Assembly (NCBI RefSeq): GCF_023282985.1
Contig: NZ_JAGQDC010000022.1
Coordinates: forward strand, 1-64,000
Direction: 5' to 3'
Length of the DNA: 64,000 nucleotides
Source of the DNA: Serratia silvae
Lineage (GTDB): Bacteria > Pseudomonadota > Gammaproteobacteria > Enterobacterales > Enterobacteriaceae
In this document: positions 1 through 8,242 of the stretch, in pieces
Position numbering within the stretch: the first letter of the stretch is position 1
Layout: every line of letters starts with the position of its first letter
The notes under the pieces: model-generated
What the model saw: the letters and a program-made list of their open reading frames with translations, nothing else
Told to the model about the DNA's origin: nothing
Databases searched by the model: none
Translations under genes and position numbers: made by a program

Positions 1-249
1 GCGGGAGCTTCATTAACGTAAAAATGGAATCAATGAATCCCTGAGCGGCACGTAGCGTGAGGCGAAAGACGCGTTTGAGCATCAGTACGGTGGAAATAGC
101 TAACGTAGAATAACGCTGTGGACGCCCTCGTGAAGCGGTTTTTGGCTCGTCATACCAGGCCTGGATAGCCAGAATGTCAGCGAACCTCGATTGACGAGAG
201 CCTTGTTGTAGGCCGCCCAGTTAGTGATCTTGAACTGTTGCTTTGCCAC
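1..249 (-). pseudogene. IS903-type transposase, 5' part, frameshifted
   Basis: A GTG codon at 249 opens a frame reading MAKQQFKITNWAAYNKAL, the usual N-terminus of IS903-type (IS5-family, DDE) transposases. After the residues SLTFWL (about residue 37) the frame is lost. The expected continuation appears in another frame: AIQAWYDEPKTASRGRPQRY, then typical residues such as LAISTVLMLKRVF and LRAAQGFIDSIF, up to the left edge. Compared with the family as I know it, the segment after FWL is short by a few residues (the usual DES is missing), so a small deletion shifted the frame. The copy is probably inactive unless a sequencing error is responsible. It would cut and paste the element if intact. 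Confidence 0.8.
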
Positions 250-326
250 GGGATACCTCCAGAGGGGCAGGAATGTGGTGATCTGATCCTGATTGCAGTC
301 AGAAGTTCGATTTATTCAACAAAGCC
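1..326 (-). mobile_element. End of an IS5-family (IS903-type) insertion sequence, truncated by the window edge
   Basis: Positions 309-326 read, on the minus strand, GGCTTTGTTGAATAAATC, which I recognise as the 18-bp terminal inverted repeat of IS903-type elements. A transposase reading frame (1-249) begins 60 bp inside it. This is therefore the transposase-upstream end of the element, and the rest lies left of the window. The partner repeat and the target duplication cannot be seen. The element sits in the low-GC end of the polysaccharide locus and cuts a membrane-protein reading frame (316-738). Confidence 0.85.
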
Positions 327-738
327 GTAAAAATCCTAAAACAACAAAAAGCGCAGATGGCCAATTAATAATATTAGTTACTTCAACAGTAAGCTCGCGT
401 TTGAAATATTTATTAAACTTAACCTTGAAGACAAAACCTATTACAAGAGAAGTCATACACATAATAACGAAAACGACATGAACTATGTGGTCGCCATTAG
501 TATATAGATCAGAAAGCCCTAAAAATATAGACCAATAACAGATAGGAATGCGAATCCGAAAAGATAAAATGGGTTTAGATATAAAGTATTTATATTTTTA
601 TAATGTTAAGTTAAAAAATAGTGATGTGTCTATCTTACATGGATTTAAAGTATTTTCATACAAAGAATATCTAAATAATAGCCCCACTATGTGATTGCCA
701 AATAATATCCAAACAATAATTAACGTGTAAAATCTCAG
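316..738 (-). pseudogene. Decayed membrane-protein gene interrupted by the IS; possible Wzy polymerase remnant
   Basis: On the minus strand one frame stays open from 738 to the IS boundary except for a single TAA at 598-600. The first part (738-601) reads hydrophobic residues such as LIIVWILFGNHIVGLLFRYS. The second part (597-327) reads residues such as IPICYWSIFLGLSDLYTNGD and VVFVIMCMTSLVIGFVF. The alternation of hydrophobic stretches with short polar loops looks like a polytopic inner-membrane protein. There is no clean start: an ATG at 759 is followed after six codons by another in-frame TAA (739-741). The frame runs into the IS inverted repeat and stops there (316-318). Its place at the end of a Wzx-type cluster that otherwise lacks a polymerase suggests Wzy, but no family motif proves it. 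It could also be an acyltransferase or another membrane protein. Confidence 0.45.
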
Positions 739-759
739 TTAATTAACTTGGCTACCCAT

Positions 760-1092
760 AGTTATGTTCACATTACCTCGCATCTAAAACGATGATCTAG
801 ATGCAACTATAAATATACATCCAATTTTAATTCTTGATTGACTCCGACACCATCGATGATGTGAAAAAAGAACTCACGGTCAGCAAACAGTAGATTTCAA
901 TCAACACGAATTAGTAACACCTCTATCTTGATAAAATTACGCACGCCAGTATAGTTTTAATACAGAGAGTTTGAGGTAATTGTGACGACATATCTTCATT
1001 GTCAACTTAACAATATTACTTAGATCAAAATTAAGTATGTAGAAGATATTCTCCAGTTTAAAAATGGTAACATTAATTTTATAAGCAATGGG
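760..1092. other. Gene-poor AT-rich tail of the polysaccharide locus
   Basis: I find no convincing coding frame on either strand here. A short plus-strand stretch (about 835-893) reads FLIDSDTIDDVKKELTVSKQ before a stop and could be a scrap of some gene, but it is too short to assign. No hairpin with a T-run is evident just after the glycosyltransferase that ends at 1093. Confidence 0.4.
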
Positions 1093-2064
1093 TTATCTGA
1101 TTTTTTTTCCACAAAAAAAAACATACATTAATAAGAACATGATATTCCTAGTATAACCATATTTTCGCACCCTACCAGTAATAAATAAATGTAACCTGTT
1201 AAAGAATGATTTATTAAAAGAGCCAATGTACGACTCAAGTGCACATCGATGCGAATCGGAAATATCAATATCAAAGTCAGCTAAAAAAATTTCAGCTTGT
1301 TTTTTTGTAGAAGTCAATGACTTTAATGATTTCTCAAAAATATTTTTATTTAACCCATCTTTTATACTGAAAGATTTAGCTCCTACCTGATTGTTGCCAT
1401 GTTGTCTATACAGAATCAATGCGCTTGGGATAAAGTGAATCTTACCAAATGCTGAAGCTATCAAAGCGATATACCAATCATGCATTATTGACTTTGAAAC
1501 ATTGCAACCTTGTACGATTGTTAATAAAGATTTATTTATTGCCATCACACACCCTGTAACGGAATTACTAACAATTAAATCTGAAAATGTCGGATCTTTA
1601 TTTATTTTCTGATATGCAAACATTGAAACATTAATTGGTGACAGATTCTTGTCGCTAACACATAAATCAGAATGTAACAATATCGGTAAATCTGAGGTCT
1701 CAACTTCGTTAAATTTAGAGATAAAAATTGATATTTTATTAGGCAACCATAAATCATCCTGATCACAAAAAAAAATATAATCTGCAGTTGCGGCCATTAT
1801 CAAAAAGTTGAAGTTATCTTTTACTCCACCCTTTCTATTTCCGTCCAAAAACCTCACTCTCGAATCTTTTTCACTGTAATCAGATAAGATCGAACTTGTA
1901 TCATCACTAGATTTATCATCTGATATCAATAGCTGGCAATCAAAGCCCGATAACTTATCAAAATTTAACAATACGGAATTGATTTGCTCGTTTAAAAACT
2001 CCGCACCATTATATGCAGCAAGTAATACTTGAATTGTTTTAGTCTTTATCATTGTCATAGCCAT
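1093..2064 (-). CDS. Family 2 glycosyltransferase, rhamnosyltransferase-like
   Basis: This is a 323-residue GT-A fold enzyme expected to add one sugar to the undecaprenyl-linked repeat on the cytoplasmic membrane face. It opens with the nucleotide-sugar binding start IQVLLAAYNGAEFLNEQI. It carries the DXD-type motif FFCDQDDLW near residue 100 and a later MHDWY...LYRQHGNNQVGA segment typical of a GT2 subgroup often annotated as rhamnosyltransferases. The same two motif blocks recur in the protein at 12661-13626, so the two are distant paralogues. It starts one base after the stop of the upstream glycosyltransferase, which implies coupled translation; the ATG at codon 4 is an alternative start. 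It is the last intact gene of the cluster. The donor and acceptor sugars cannot be read from sequence. Confidence 0.8.
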   Translation of the reverse strand: MAMTMIKTKTIQVLLAAYNGAEFLNEQINSVLLNFDKLSGFDCQLLISDDKSSDDTSSILSDYSEKDSRVRFLDGNRKGGVKDNFNFLIMAATADYIFFCDQDDLWLPNKISIFISKFNEVETSDLPILLHSDLCVSDKNLSPINVSMFAYQKINKDPTFSDLIVSNSVTGCVMAINKSLLTIVQGCNVSKSIMHDWYIALIASAFGKIHFIPSALILYRQHGNNQVGAKSFSIKDGLNKNIFEKSLKSLTSTKKQAEIFLADFDIDISDSHRCALESYIGSFNKSFFNRLHLFITGRVRKYGYTRNIMFLLMYVFFCGKKIR

Positions 2065-2931
2065 TTAATCGGTTCTTTTTTCATTAACAAACTGAACAAA
2101 AAATTTAATAAAATGTTTTGCATTCTTTTCTAAAATAGCCCACTTAAGGCCATCGATGATTGATAGTTCTTTCCTTTGATACAAGATTGAGTATTTTACA
2201 ATGCGGTAATTCTTATCGCCGTAAATCTCTTTATTTCTGTCAACGAGATCGTTTAAAGCATTTAAAAATGAGCAACTTTTTGATACCCGTGTTTCATTTA
2301 AACTATGATCATGATGCATTATATATGTTGTATCAGATAAGCGAATGAAATCCCCATAGTTATAAGAAAGCCTTAACCAAGTATCCCAATCTTGTAATCT
2401 TTTCGCTCTATCATCGAAACCGCCTATTTCAAGCATTCTACTGGTTAGGGTGAAAATTTGATTTGATGCTGGATTGTCGAAAAGTAAATCCGTAAAATTA
2501 TAAACAAGCTTAGAATTGAAGTTATAATGAATATTCTCCTCTCCGCCAATGTATCTATTCCTAAAATCACAACATAAAAAAGAATATTTTTCATCCCAGT
2601 TATTTACAAATAAAGATATCCTATTAGATGTGAACTCGTCGTCGTCATCAATGCCTGTAATATATTTCCCAGTGGCCGAAAATATTCCTTGATTACGGGT
2701 AAAACAAGCGCCCTTATTACTTTCATTTCGCAAGTATTTAATACGCGAATCTGTAGAGATCACCCCCTCCATATACTCCTGAGTACCATCAGAAGAAGCA
2801 TCATCACAGACTAATATTTCTATATTAGAATAGTCTTGATTTAAAACCGATGTTAAAGCACGTTTTAGCCTATCGACACGATTACATGTGGACAGGTATA
2901 TGCTAACCTTATCTGTTACTTCGTTATTCAT
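2065..2931 (-). CDS. Family 2 glycosyltransferase
   Basis: This is a 288-residue GT2 enzyme predicted to extend the lipid-linked oligosaccharide in the cytoplasm. The N-terminal domain shows VSIYLSTCNRVDRLKRALTS, the acidic pair in LVCDDASSDGTQEYM near residue 40, and the metal-binding region ITGIDDDDEF near residue 95. The C-terminal third (LQDWDTWLRLSYNYGDF) is typical of acceptor-side regions in this family. The gene lies 121 bp downstream of the pyruvyl transferase, behind a rho-independent terminator (2998-3024), and directly abuts the next glycosyltransferase. These two genes may therefore need read-through or a promoter of their own. The DNA is strikingly AT-rich, as is usual for O-unit genes acquired by transfer. 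Confidence 0.8.
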   Translation of the reverse strand: MNNEVTDKVSIYLSTCNRVDRLKRALTSVLNQDYSNIEILVCDDASSDGTQEYMEGVISTDSRIKYLRNESNKGACFTRNQGIFSATGKYITGIDDDDEFTSNRISLFVNNWDEKYSFLCCDFRNRYIGGEENIHYNFNSKLVYNFTDLLFDNPASNQIFTLTSRMLEIGGFDDRAKRLQDWDTWLRLSYNYGDFIRLSDTTYIMHHDHSLNETRVSKSCSFLNALNDLVDRNKEIYGDKNYRIVKYSILYQRKELSIIDGLKWAILEKNAKHFIKFFVQFVNEKRTD

Positions 2932-2997
2932 TATAGTATCGACCTTGGGATATACATTACAAGACTAAACAATTCATTAACTCAAAATGGGGAGAAT

Positions 2998-3024
2998 GAT
3001 AAAAAGAAGGGAATAATCCCTTCT
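2998..3024 (-). terminator. Rho-independent terminator inside the polysaccharide operon
   Basis: On the minus strand AGAAGGGA and TCCCTTCT form a perfect 8-bp stem with a 4-base loop, followed directly by TTTTTATC. It lies between the stop of the pyruvyl transferase gene (3053) and the next glycosyltransferase (start 2931), so it would end or attenuate the main transcript before the last two genes. Confidence 0.75.
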
Positions 3025-3052
3025 CAACTATAGGTTGTCGTATTATGTAATG

Positions 3053-4198
3053 TTATTTATCAAGATATTTAAAAACAGCATCCCACATTAACCTGGATTC
3101 ATCTTTCAATAAACGGCTATTTTCAGTTATAGTTTCAACAATTTGGTTTCTCGATTCACTATCTAATATTAAATCTATTCTTTTAATTATTTCAGCATCA
3201 CTAATTTTCACATCAACCAAGCCTTCAGGGAAACCATAATCATCGAAAAGCATTTGGTATTTATGACTCCAACCAGTAGCCAATGAAGGAACACCTTGTG
3301 ATAGTGCACTTACCAAACCATGGAAACGGCTACCAATTGTCCCTGTACAACAACCTAAAATCCCTTTTATCTTCAATGCGTCATTTTCACAAACAATTGG
3401 GATATTTCCAACAGCAGTTGAAAGTTGCTTGGCTAACTCTAAATCCTTGTTTCCTTCATGGACTAGAATAAAAGGTTTTGCATCTTTTTCAAGAAGACGT
3501 TTAGCACATTTGATAAGGAATGGTAAATATGCAACGCTGTCTTTTTCATTTGTCATATCAACCATTCTGTAGTTCGGAACAATACAGAATTTATTGTTTA
3601 TAGCATCAAAATCATCGGGAATCACACCTGCTAAAAGGTTAGTAAAATCAGGTCGTTTAATAATATTTTGACGTTGGCCAGCAATATCTACAAGATATCT
3701 ATATGAAATTTTCTCTCGGGGGAAAACGAGCCCTACGTTTTCAGCTATCGTTTTTATTGAGGAGATAATTTCAGGTGACGTAAATGGACCTAGTGCCTGA
3801 GGTAGCATAACTACTTTTGTACCATTTTTTTTCCATCTCAGAACAGATTCAGCAAGATCTGCACTCGCATAATGTCCCCATTGATCGCTGTATGCAAATC
3901 CAGCTGCATCGATAACTATATCAACCTCACGGTCTAATACAATTCCATATCTGTCTCTAAGTTTCTTAGGGATAACTCGCAGCGTATCGCCCCATTGAAT
4001 ACGAAATTTTTTAAATGCAGCTTTTGGATAGAAACCAGCTGAAGTTAGTTTATGGAAAGGCTGTGGACCATCTTTATCTGTTGGTTGCATGACATAAGTA
4101 GCATCCGGATATTTTTCTTTCATTTTTGTTAATGCTGCATAGAGCATCAACTCGGCACCCTTGTTTATGAACCCAGCCATTCTTATTTCAATAATCAT
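3053..4198 (-). CDS. Polysaccharide pyruvyl transferase family protein
   Basis: This is a 381-residue protein of the WcaK/AmsJ/CsaB pyruvyl transferase family. Members transfer pyruvate from phosphoenolpyruvate to a sugar, forming an acidic ketal. It begins MIIEIRMAGFINKGAELMLY, the usual strand plus N-K-G-A/E start, and has the late GT-B-like signature GSRFHGLVSALSQGVPSLAT near residue 290, followed by GWSHKY. The presence of this enzyme predicts a pyruvylated, negatively charged polysaccharide. It lies 44 bp downstream of the nitroreductase-like gene, which suggests the two are transcribed together. A strong terminator follows. Which sugar is modified cannot be deduced. Some family members are annotated only as hypothetical, so the activity is family-level inference. 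Confidence 0.85.
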   Translation of the reverse strand: MIIEIRMAGFINKGAELMLYAALTKMKEKYPDATYVMQPTDKDGPQPFHKLTSAGFYPKAAFKKFRIQWGDTLRVIPKKLRDRYGIVLDREVDIVIDAAGFAYSDQWGHYASADLAESVLRWKKNGTKVVMLPQALGPFTSPEIISSIKTIAENVGLVFPREKISYRYLVDIAGQRQNIIKRPDFTNLLAGVIPDDFDAINNKFCIVPNYRMVDMTNEKDSVAYLPFLIKCAKRLLEKDAKPFILVHEGNKDLELAKQLSTAVGNIPIVCENDALKIKGILGCCTGTIGSRFHGLVSALSQGVPSLATGWSHKYQMLFDDYGFPEGLVDVKISDAEIIKRIDLILDSESRNQIVETITENSRLLKDESRLMWDAVFKYLDK

Positions 4199-4242
4199 TC
4201 TAACTCCAAAATGTAAATAGACTTAATAACCAAAGCAAAATA

Positions 4243-5313
4243 CTAAAACTCTTTCATTAGCACCGAAGATGATTTTTTCTGTGAGTACGGAATCAATCCT
4301 TCGTCGCTAGCATAACCAACGGCGATAAGTAGCACAGGACGTTGATCAATAGACAGCCCTATTCTACTTGCCATCTTACGTTCGAATAACTCAATATCAG
4401 GCCAGTTTATAGGACACGAACTTAAGCCCATAGTCTCTAACGCCAGCATTAGCTGCATGCTGGCTAATGATGCATCGATATAGATAACATGACGATCCTG
4501 TTCAAATGGATACGCCGACAAGTTACCTACTACAACTATCAAAGCCTGTAAGTTACCTGAAAAACCGACCGTCCCCATAGGAATAGATCCGACTTCACGG
4601 GCCACATCTTGATTCGTCGTAACGAAGAAGTCAAAGGGTTGTCTATTGCATGCTGAAGGTGCTAGTGATGCTATTTCTATGGCAGCTTCAATTTTTTCTT
4701 TTTCGACCGACTGCTCCTTGAACCACCTGACAGACCTACGCTGTATGCAGAGGTCTTTAAATTCTTCATATCTAATACCGCTTAAGCAAATTTCACTTCT
4801 ACGATATGGGATGCTCAAAGATGACACACTAGGTACCGTGTTGACTATGTTATTAAATTTGCTATAGCTTTGCGCTATCACTTCAGATTTTTCAATATCA
4901 ACAATTGTAAAATATTCAGTTAATACATCTTTAGCCCACGCCATCTCACATTCATCGGTTGTATTTGCTTCCAAGCAGACCAGGTAATGATCTACCGTTT
5001 CAGAAATATATCCTTCAGCAAAAACGTCCCTTCTCGGTTGCATGATTATGCCTTTTTCGAGTCGATGAGTATTTCTGCGCAATAAAGCAGAGCTTATATC
5101 GGGAACAGTAAGAGAATTGTTATACTTTACTCTTCCGGTAAGAACTGCCTGGTGTTCTCGGCCAAATTTATCACTAAATAAAAAATAATAAAGTGAACTA
5201 AGAAATCTAGATTTAGAAGACTTGATACATAACTTACTATCAATTCGTTGCTTAAATTCTGGAATTTTTTTCTTTATACTGTTGGGGATTATTTTTTTTA
5301 AAAGAACTTTCAT
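4243..5313 (-). CDS. Nitroreductase-fold protein of the polysaccharide cluster
   Basis: This is a 356-residue protein whose C-terminal half is a clear nitroreductase (FMN-dependent oxidoreductase) domain. The block CIQRRSVRWFKEQSVEKEKI (about residue 190) matches the family's R-R-S-x-R-x-F FMN-phosphate region. It is followed by ASLAPSACNRQPFDFFV, then DASLASMQLMLALETMGLSSC and the terminal IAVGYASDEG. The N-terminal 180 residues are not typical of free nitroreductases and have no motif I recognise, so this is about twice the length of a minimal nitroreductase. The gene overlaps the end of wzx by 4 bp (ATGA), implying translational coupling, and precedes the pyruvyl transferase. It presumably acts on a cell-wall or sugar precursor, but no substrate can be named. 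Confidence 0.75.
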   Translation of the reverse strand: MKVLLKKIIPNSIKKKIPEFKQRIDSKLCIKSSKSRFLSSLYYFLFSDKFGREHQAVLTGRVKYNNSLTVPDISSALLRRNTHRLEKGIIMQPRRDVFAEGYISETVDHYLVCLEANTTDECEMAWAKDVLTEYFTIVDIEKSEVIAQSYSKFNNIVNTVPSVSSLSIPYRRSEICLSGIRYEEFKDLCIQRRSVRWFKEQSVEKEKIEAAIEIASLAPSACNRQPFDFFVTTNQDVAREVGSIPMGTVGFSGNLQALIVVVGNLSAYPFEQDRHVIYIDASLASMQLMLALETMGLSSCPINWPDIELFERKMASRIGLSIDQRPVLLIAVGYASDEGLIPYSQKKSSSVLMKEF

Positions 5314-6653
5314 CTTGAAACTAACCTTATGAAAAATAATACTGGACTTAATAATGATTTTGTCATGACAATCCCCATACCTCTTGTGCGACTAAATATA
5401 AAAAGAGAAAAATATGAAGATACAGAATAGGATATTATCGTTGCGACGGAGGCACCAATAGCTCCATATGGAGGAATTAAAAACAGGTTCAAAACAATAT
5501 TTAATACTGCACCACATAAATGTGTAAGTAATGAAAATCGGAGAAGATTTTCAATCACTAACCATTTGCTTAGTACCGCACGCATAAAAACAAAAACCCC
5601 TGCCCATATATGGATGGATAGCACAATTGCACTTTCCGCATATTGTGCACCATATAAAAGATAGATCACAGGCTTCGATAAAAAAGTCACAAGTATGGCT
5701 ATAACAGCAGCCAAAAGGAATAATCGAGTTGTTAATAATTGCAGAGATTGTTTATATGCTTGACTAGACTCGGCTCTAGCCTTTATTAGCAAAGGAAAAA
5801 ATGAAGCCATTATGATAGTTGGTAGAAAATACCAGGTTTCTGACAATTTAGCAGCAACTGCATATATTGCTACCTCATCATAGCCTACCATTTTACCGAG
5901 CATTATTTGATCAATTTTCAAATAAATTATTTCAGCCACACCTGAAAGAATTAGCCACCATGAACGGCTCAATAAAGATTTGGCGACTGAATAATCAGCA
6001 TTCCATTTTGATATTCTTCCACCGGTGAGACTGTATATCAATAAAAAGGCAAATCCAGACAAGGCCAACTCACAAGTCTGAATTATTAATATAGTTGATA
6101 AACTTGCATCAAAGTAAATTAAAGCTATAAATTTCGTAGTAGAACTAATTAATAAAACACTAAATCGGCCTAACACGGCCATTTTAGAATTTAGTTGAGA
6201 TTGAAACCAAAAGTCTAGTACTTGAAAACAAGTGAATGTATTAGCTAATGACAGTAGCGTGATCCAGAATAAATTTGAACCACTTACGTTAAAAATATAG
6301 TCAATTAAAATTAATATTGCTGCACCAGCTAGAGCACCAAAAAATCTTAATACACAAGTTGTACCTAAAGTGGTAAGTTCCCTGCTTTTGTTCTCCACAA
6401 AATCTTTTACAGCTATGGCATTTAAACCAAGGGAAGTTAAAGGAGTCAGAATTACAACAATGGACATTATAAAATTATAAATGCCAAACTCCTCTGTGCC
6501 TAAGCCTCTAGCCATTACTACGCTCAAAAGCATGCCTAACACAATAGTTCCAACTCTCTCGCCTAGTAACCATAAGGTGTTCGAGACAGCTTTGCTAGAC
6601 GCATCTCCTTTTTTATTGAATTTCATTACTTTTTGAATAATTGTTTTCATCAC
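5310..6653 (-). CDS. wzx: Wzx-type O-unit flippase (MATE-like fold polysaccharide exporter)
   Basis: This is a 447-residue polytopic protein with about twelve hydrophobic segments. It starts with a typical flippase N-terminus (NTLWLLGERVGTIVLGMLLS, near residue 25, followed by RGLGTEEFGIYNFIMSIVVI). It is predicted to move the undecaprenyl-diphosphate-linked repeat unit from the inner to the outer face of the cytoplasmic membrane. The length matches the family (400-480 residues). It is separated from rmlD by 200 bp of AT-rich sequence, so it may begin a second block of genes. Downstream it overlaps the nitroreductase-like gene by 4 bp. The start could also be the second Met. The symbol is assigned by role; Wzx proteins are too variable to identify the specific unit carried. 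Confidence 0.85.
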   Translation of the reverse strand: MMKTIIQKVMKFNKKGDASSKAVSNTLWLLGERVGTIVLGMLLSVVMARGLGTEEFGIYNFIMSIVVILTPLTSLGLNAIAVKDFVENKSRELTTLGTTCVLRFFGALAGAAILILIDYIFNVSGSNLFWITLLSLANTFTCFQVLDFWFQSQLNSKMAVLGRFSVLLISSTTKFIALIYFDASLSTILIIQTCELALSGFAFLLIYSLTGGRISKWNADYSVAKSLLSRSWWLILSGVAEIIYLKIDQIMLGKMVGYDEVAIYAVAAKLSETWYFLPTIIMASFFPLLIKARAESSQAYKQSLQLLTTRLFLLAAVIAILVTFLSKPVIYLLYGAQYAESAIVLSIHIWAGVFVFMRAVLSKWLVIENLLRFSLLTHLCGAVLNIVLNLFLIPPYGAIGASVATIISYSVSSYFSLFIFSRTRGMGIVMTKSLLSPVLFFIRLVSR

Positions 6654-6853
6654 TATTTTTCCCTAAACAATATATTTAAAGCATCTAAAAGATAAAAATG
6701 TAAACATTATTAGTGATGAGTCTATTTTATAGACATGCTATATCCGGACCAACTTCTTTGTTGAGAGTTACACGCGCGAATTTATGGCCATAACTTGATA
6801 TAGAAATGGCCAAAATTAGCAATAGTTATTCTTAGTAGCTTAAAATGGTCAGA

Positions 6854-7708
6854 TTATATTTTGCAGATTATAACATCAAGTGCATTAACCCAATGTGATC
6901 TATCTATATTGACAGCATTGATTTTATCACAATTTAAGACTGAATATGCTGGCCTTTTTGCTGGTGTAGGATATTCATCCGTAGATATGCCCTTCACCTC
7001 AGGAGAACTAGATAGCCTTCCTTTACAGACCGCAATACTGAAAATTGATTGTGCAAATTCATTCCAAGTTACTTCTTTGTCACCACAAAAGTGATAAACA
7101 CCGCCTGAAACATTTTTTTGTAATAAATCGATAATGGCTTGTGCAATATCTCCAGCATAAGTTGGGCAACCTCGCTGGTCCGCGACGATACTTAAAGTAT
7201 CGCGTTCTTTAGCCAAACGCAGCATTGTCTTCACGAAGTTATTGCCATATTCGCTGAAAACCCATGCGGTACGAATAATGATTGCTTCAGGCTGTACTGC
7301 GGCGACAGCAGTCTCACCATCTAACTTTGTTAAACCATACACACCAAGTGGGTTGGTTACATCAGTTTCAATATAAGGTGTTGATGCTGTGCCATCAAAT
7401 ACATAATCGGTAGAAACATGCACCAAACGAGCTCCAACCTCTTTTGCCGCAACAGCCAGGTTTTCTGGACCAACTTTGTTAATTAGTGCTGCAAGTTCAT
7501 GCTCAGTTTCTGCTTTATCAACTGCAGTATATGCCGCAGCGTTAACTATAATATTTGGTTGAAAATTTGCTACAGCTGCTCTTACTGCACTTAAATCAGT
7601 AATATCCAGAACGTCAGAATCAGTTGCCCATATTTTCCAGCCTGCTGGCAAGCGATCCTGGAAGCAGCTACCCAATTGCCCTTTAGAACCTGTTAGCAAA
7701 ACTTTCAT
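6854..7708 (-). CDS. rfbD: dTDP-4-dehydrorhamnose reductase
   Basis: This is a 284-residue short-chain-type reductase that makes the final step to dTDP-L-rhamnose, reducing dTDP-4-keto-L-rhamnose with NAD(P)H. The N-terminal nucleotide-binding motif GSKGQLGS is at residues 7-14. The catalytic pair is in VYGLTKLDGE (Tyr124, Lys128), with VSTDYVFDG before it at about residues 98-106. The gene overlaps rfbC by 4 bp. Gene order rfbB-A-C-D is one of the standard rml arrangements, and all four genes are intact. Rhamnose is therefore expected as a donor for one or more of the glycosyltransferases. It is also called rmlD. Confidence 0.95.
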   Translation of the reverse strand: MKVLLTGSKGQLGSCFQDRLPAGWKIWATDSDVLDITDLSAVRAAVANFQPNIIVNAAAYTAVDKAETEHELAALINKVGPENLAVAAKEVGARLVHVSTDYVFDGTASTPYIETDVTNPLGVYGLTKLDGETAVAAVQPEAIIIRTAWVFSEYGNNFVKTMLRLAKERDTLSIVADQRGCPTYAGDIAQAIIDLLQKNVSGGVYHFCGDKEVTWNEFAQSIFSIAVCKGRLSSSPEVKGISTDEYPTPAKRPAYSVLNCDKINAVNIDRSHWVNALDVIICKI

Positions 7709-8241
7709 TTTGTTAATTCCTTAAAGAGTTTACCAATTTTATCTTTATCTGAAAGCAATGGATTCTCTACAGGCCATTCAATACCAACTTCAGGGTCATT
7801 CCACAACAAACAGCCCTCATGAACCGGGTTGTAATAATCGGTGCATTTGTATTCAAAATCGGCAACATCAGAGAGCACAACAAAACCGTGAGCTAAACCA
7901 GGTGGAACCCAGAACTGAGCTTTGTTTTCCTCTGAAAGGATCAACCCTTCCCACTCTCCATAGGTCGGCGAATCAGGGCGGATATCCACGGCAACATCGA
8001 ATACTTCACCACGAACAACCCGAACCAACTTACCTTGCGGGTTTACTTTCTGGAAATGCAAACCACGCAGCACACCTTTTGCTGAGCGCGAATGGTTATC
8101 CTGTACAAAATCAAGCTCGATGTCCAACATCTCTTGGTAACGCTTTTTCTCAAATGTCTCGAGGAAGAAGCCACGCGCATCACCAAATACTTTCGGCTGG
8201 ATAATCTTGACACCGTCTATTCTAGTATTTTTAACTTGCAT
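7705..8241 (-). CDS. rfbC: dTDP-4-dehydrorhamnose 3,5-epimerase
   Basis: This is a 178-residue cupin enzyme that epimerises dTDP-4-keto-6-deoxyglucose at C3 and C5. FEPKVFGD-type sequence is present as IQPKVFGDARGFFLETF, and the catalytic His is in VLRGLHFQ near residue 62. An acidic/aromatic region, WVPPGLAHGFVVLSD, follows near residue 115. I chose the ATG at 8241, which has GGGGA upstream, instead of an in-frame TTG five codons earlier that lies inside rfbA. With this start the gene begins one base after the rfbA stop. It overlaps rfbD by 4 bp. It is also called rmlC. Confidence 0.93.
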   Translation of the reverse strand: MQVKNTRIDGVKIIQPKVFGDARGFFLETFEKKRYQEMLDIELDFVQDNHSRSAKGVLRGLHFQKVNPQGKLVRVVRGEVFDVAVDIRPDSPTYGEWEGLILSEENKAQFWVPPGLAHGFVVLSDVADFEYKCTDYYNPVHEGCLLWNDPEVGIEWPVENPLLSDKDKIGKLFKELTK

Positions 8242-8242
8242 G

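Noticed and set aside
293-481. 62-codon plus-strand open frame at the IS boundary
   Set aside because: It starts inside the IS, crosses the inverted repeat, has no family features, and lies antisense to a better membrane-protein frame.
835-893. Short plus-strand stretch reading FLIDSDTIDDVKKELTVSKQ before a stop
   Set aside because: It looks protein-like in an AT-rich region but is only 20 codons long with a stop directly upstream, so no gene can be called.
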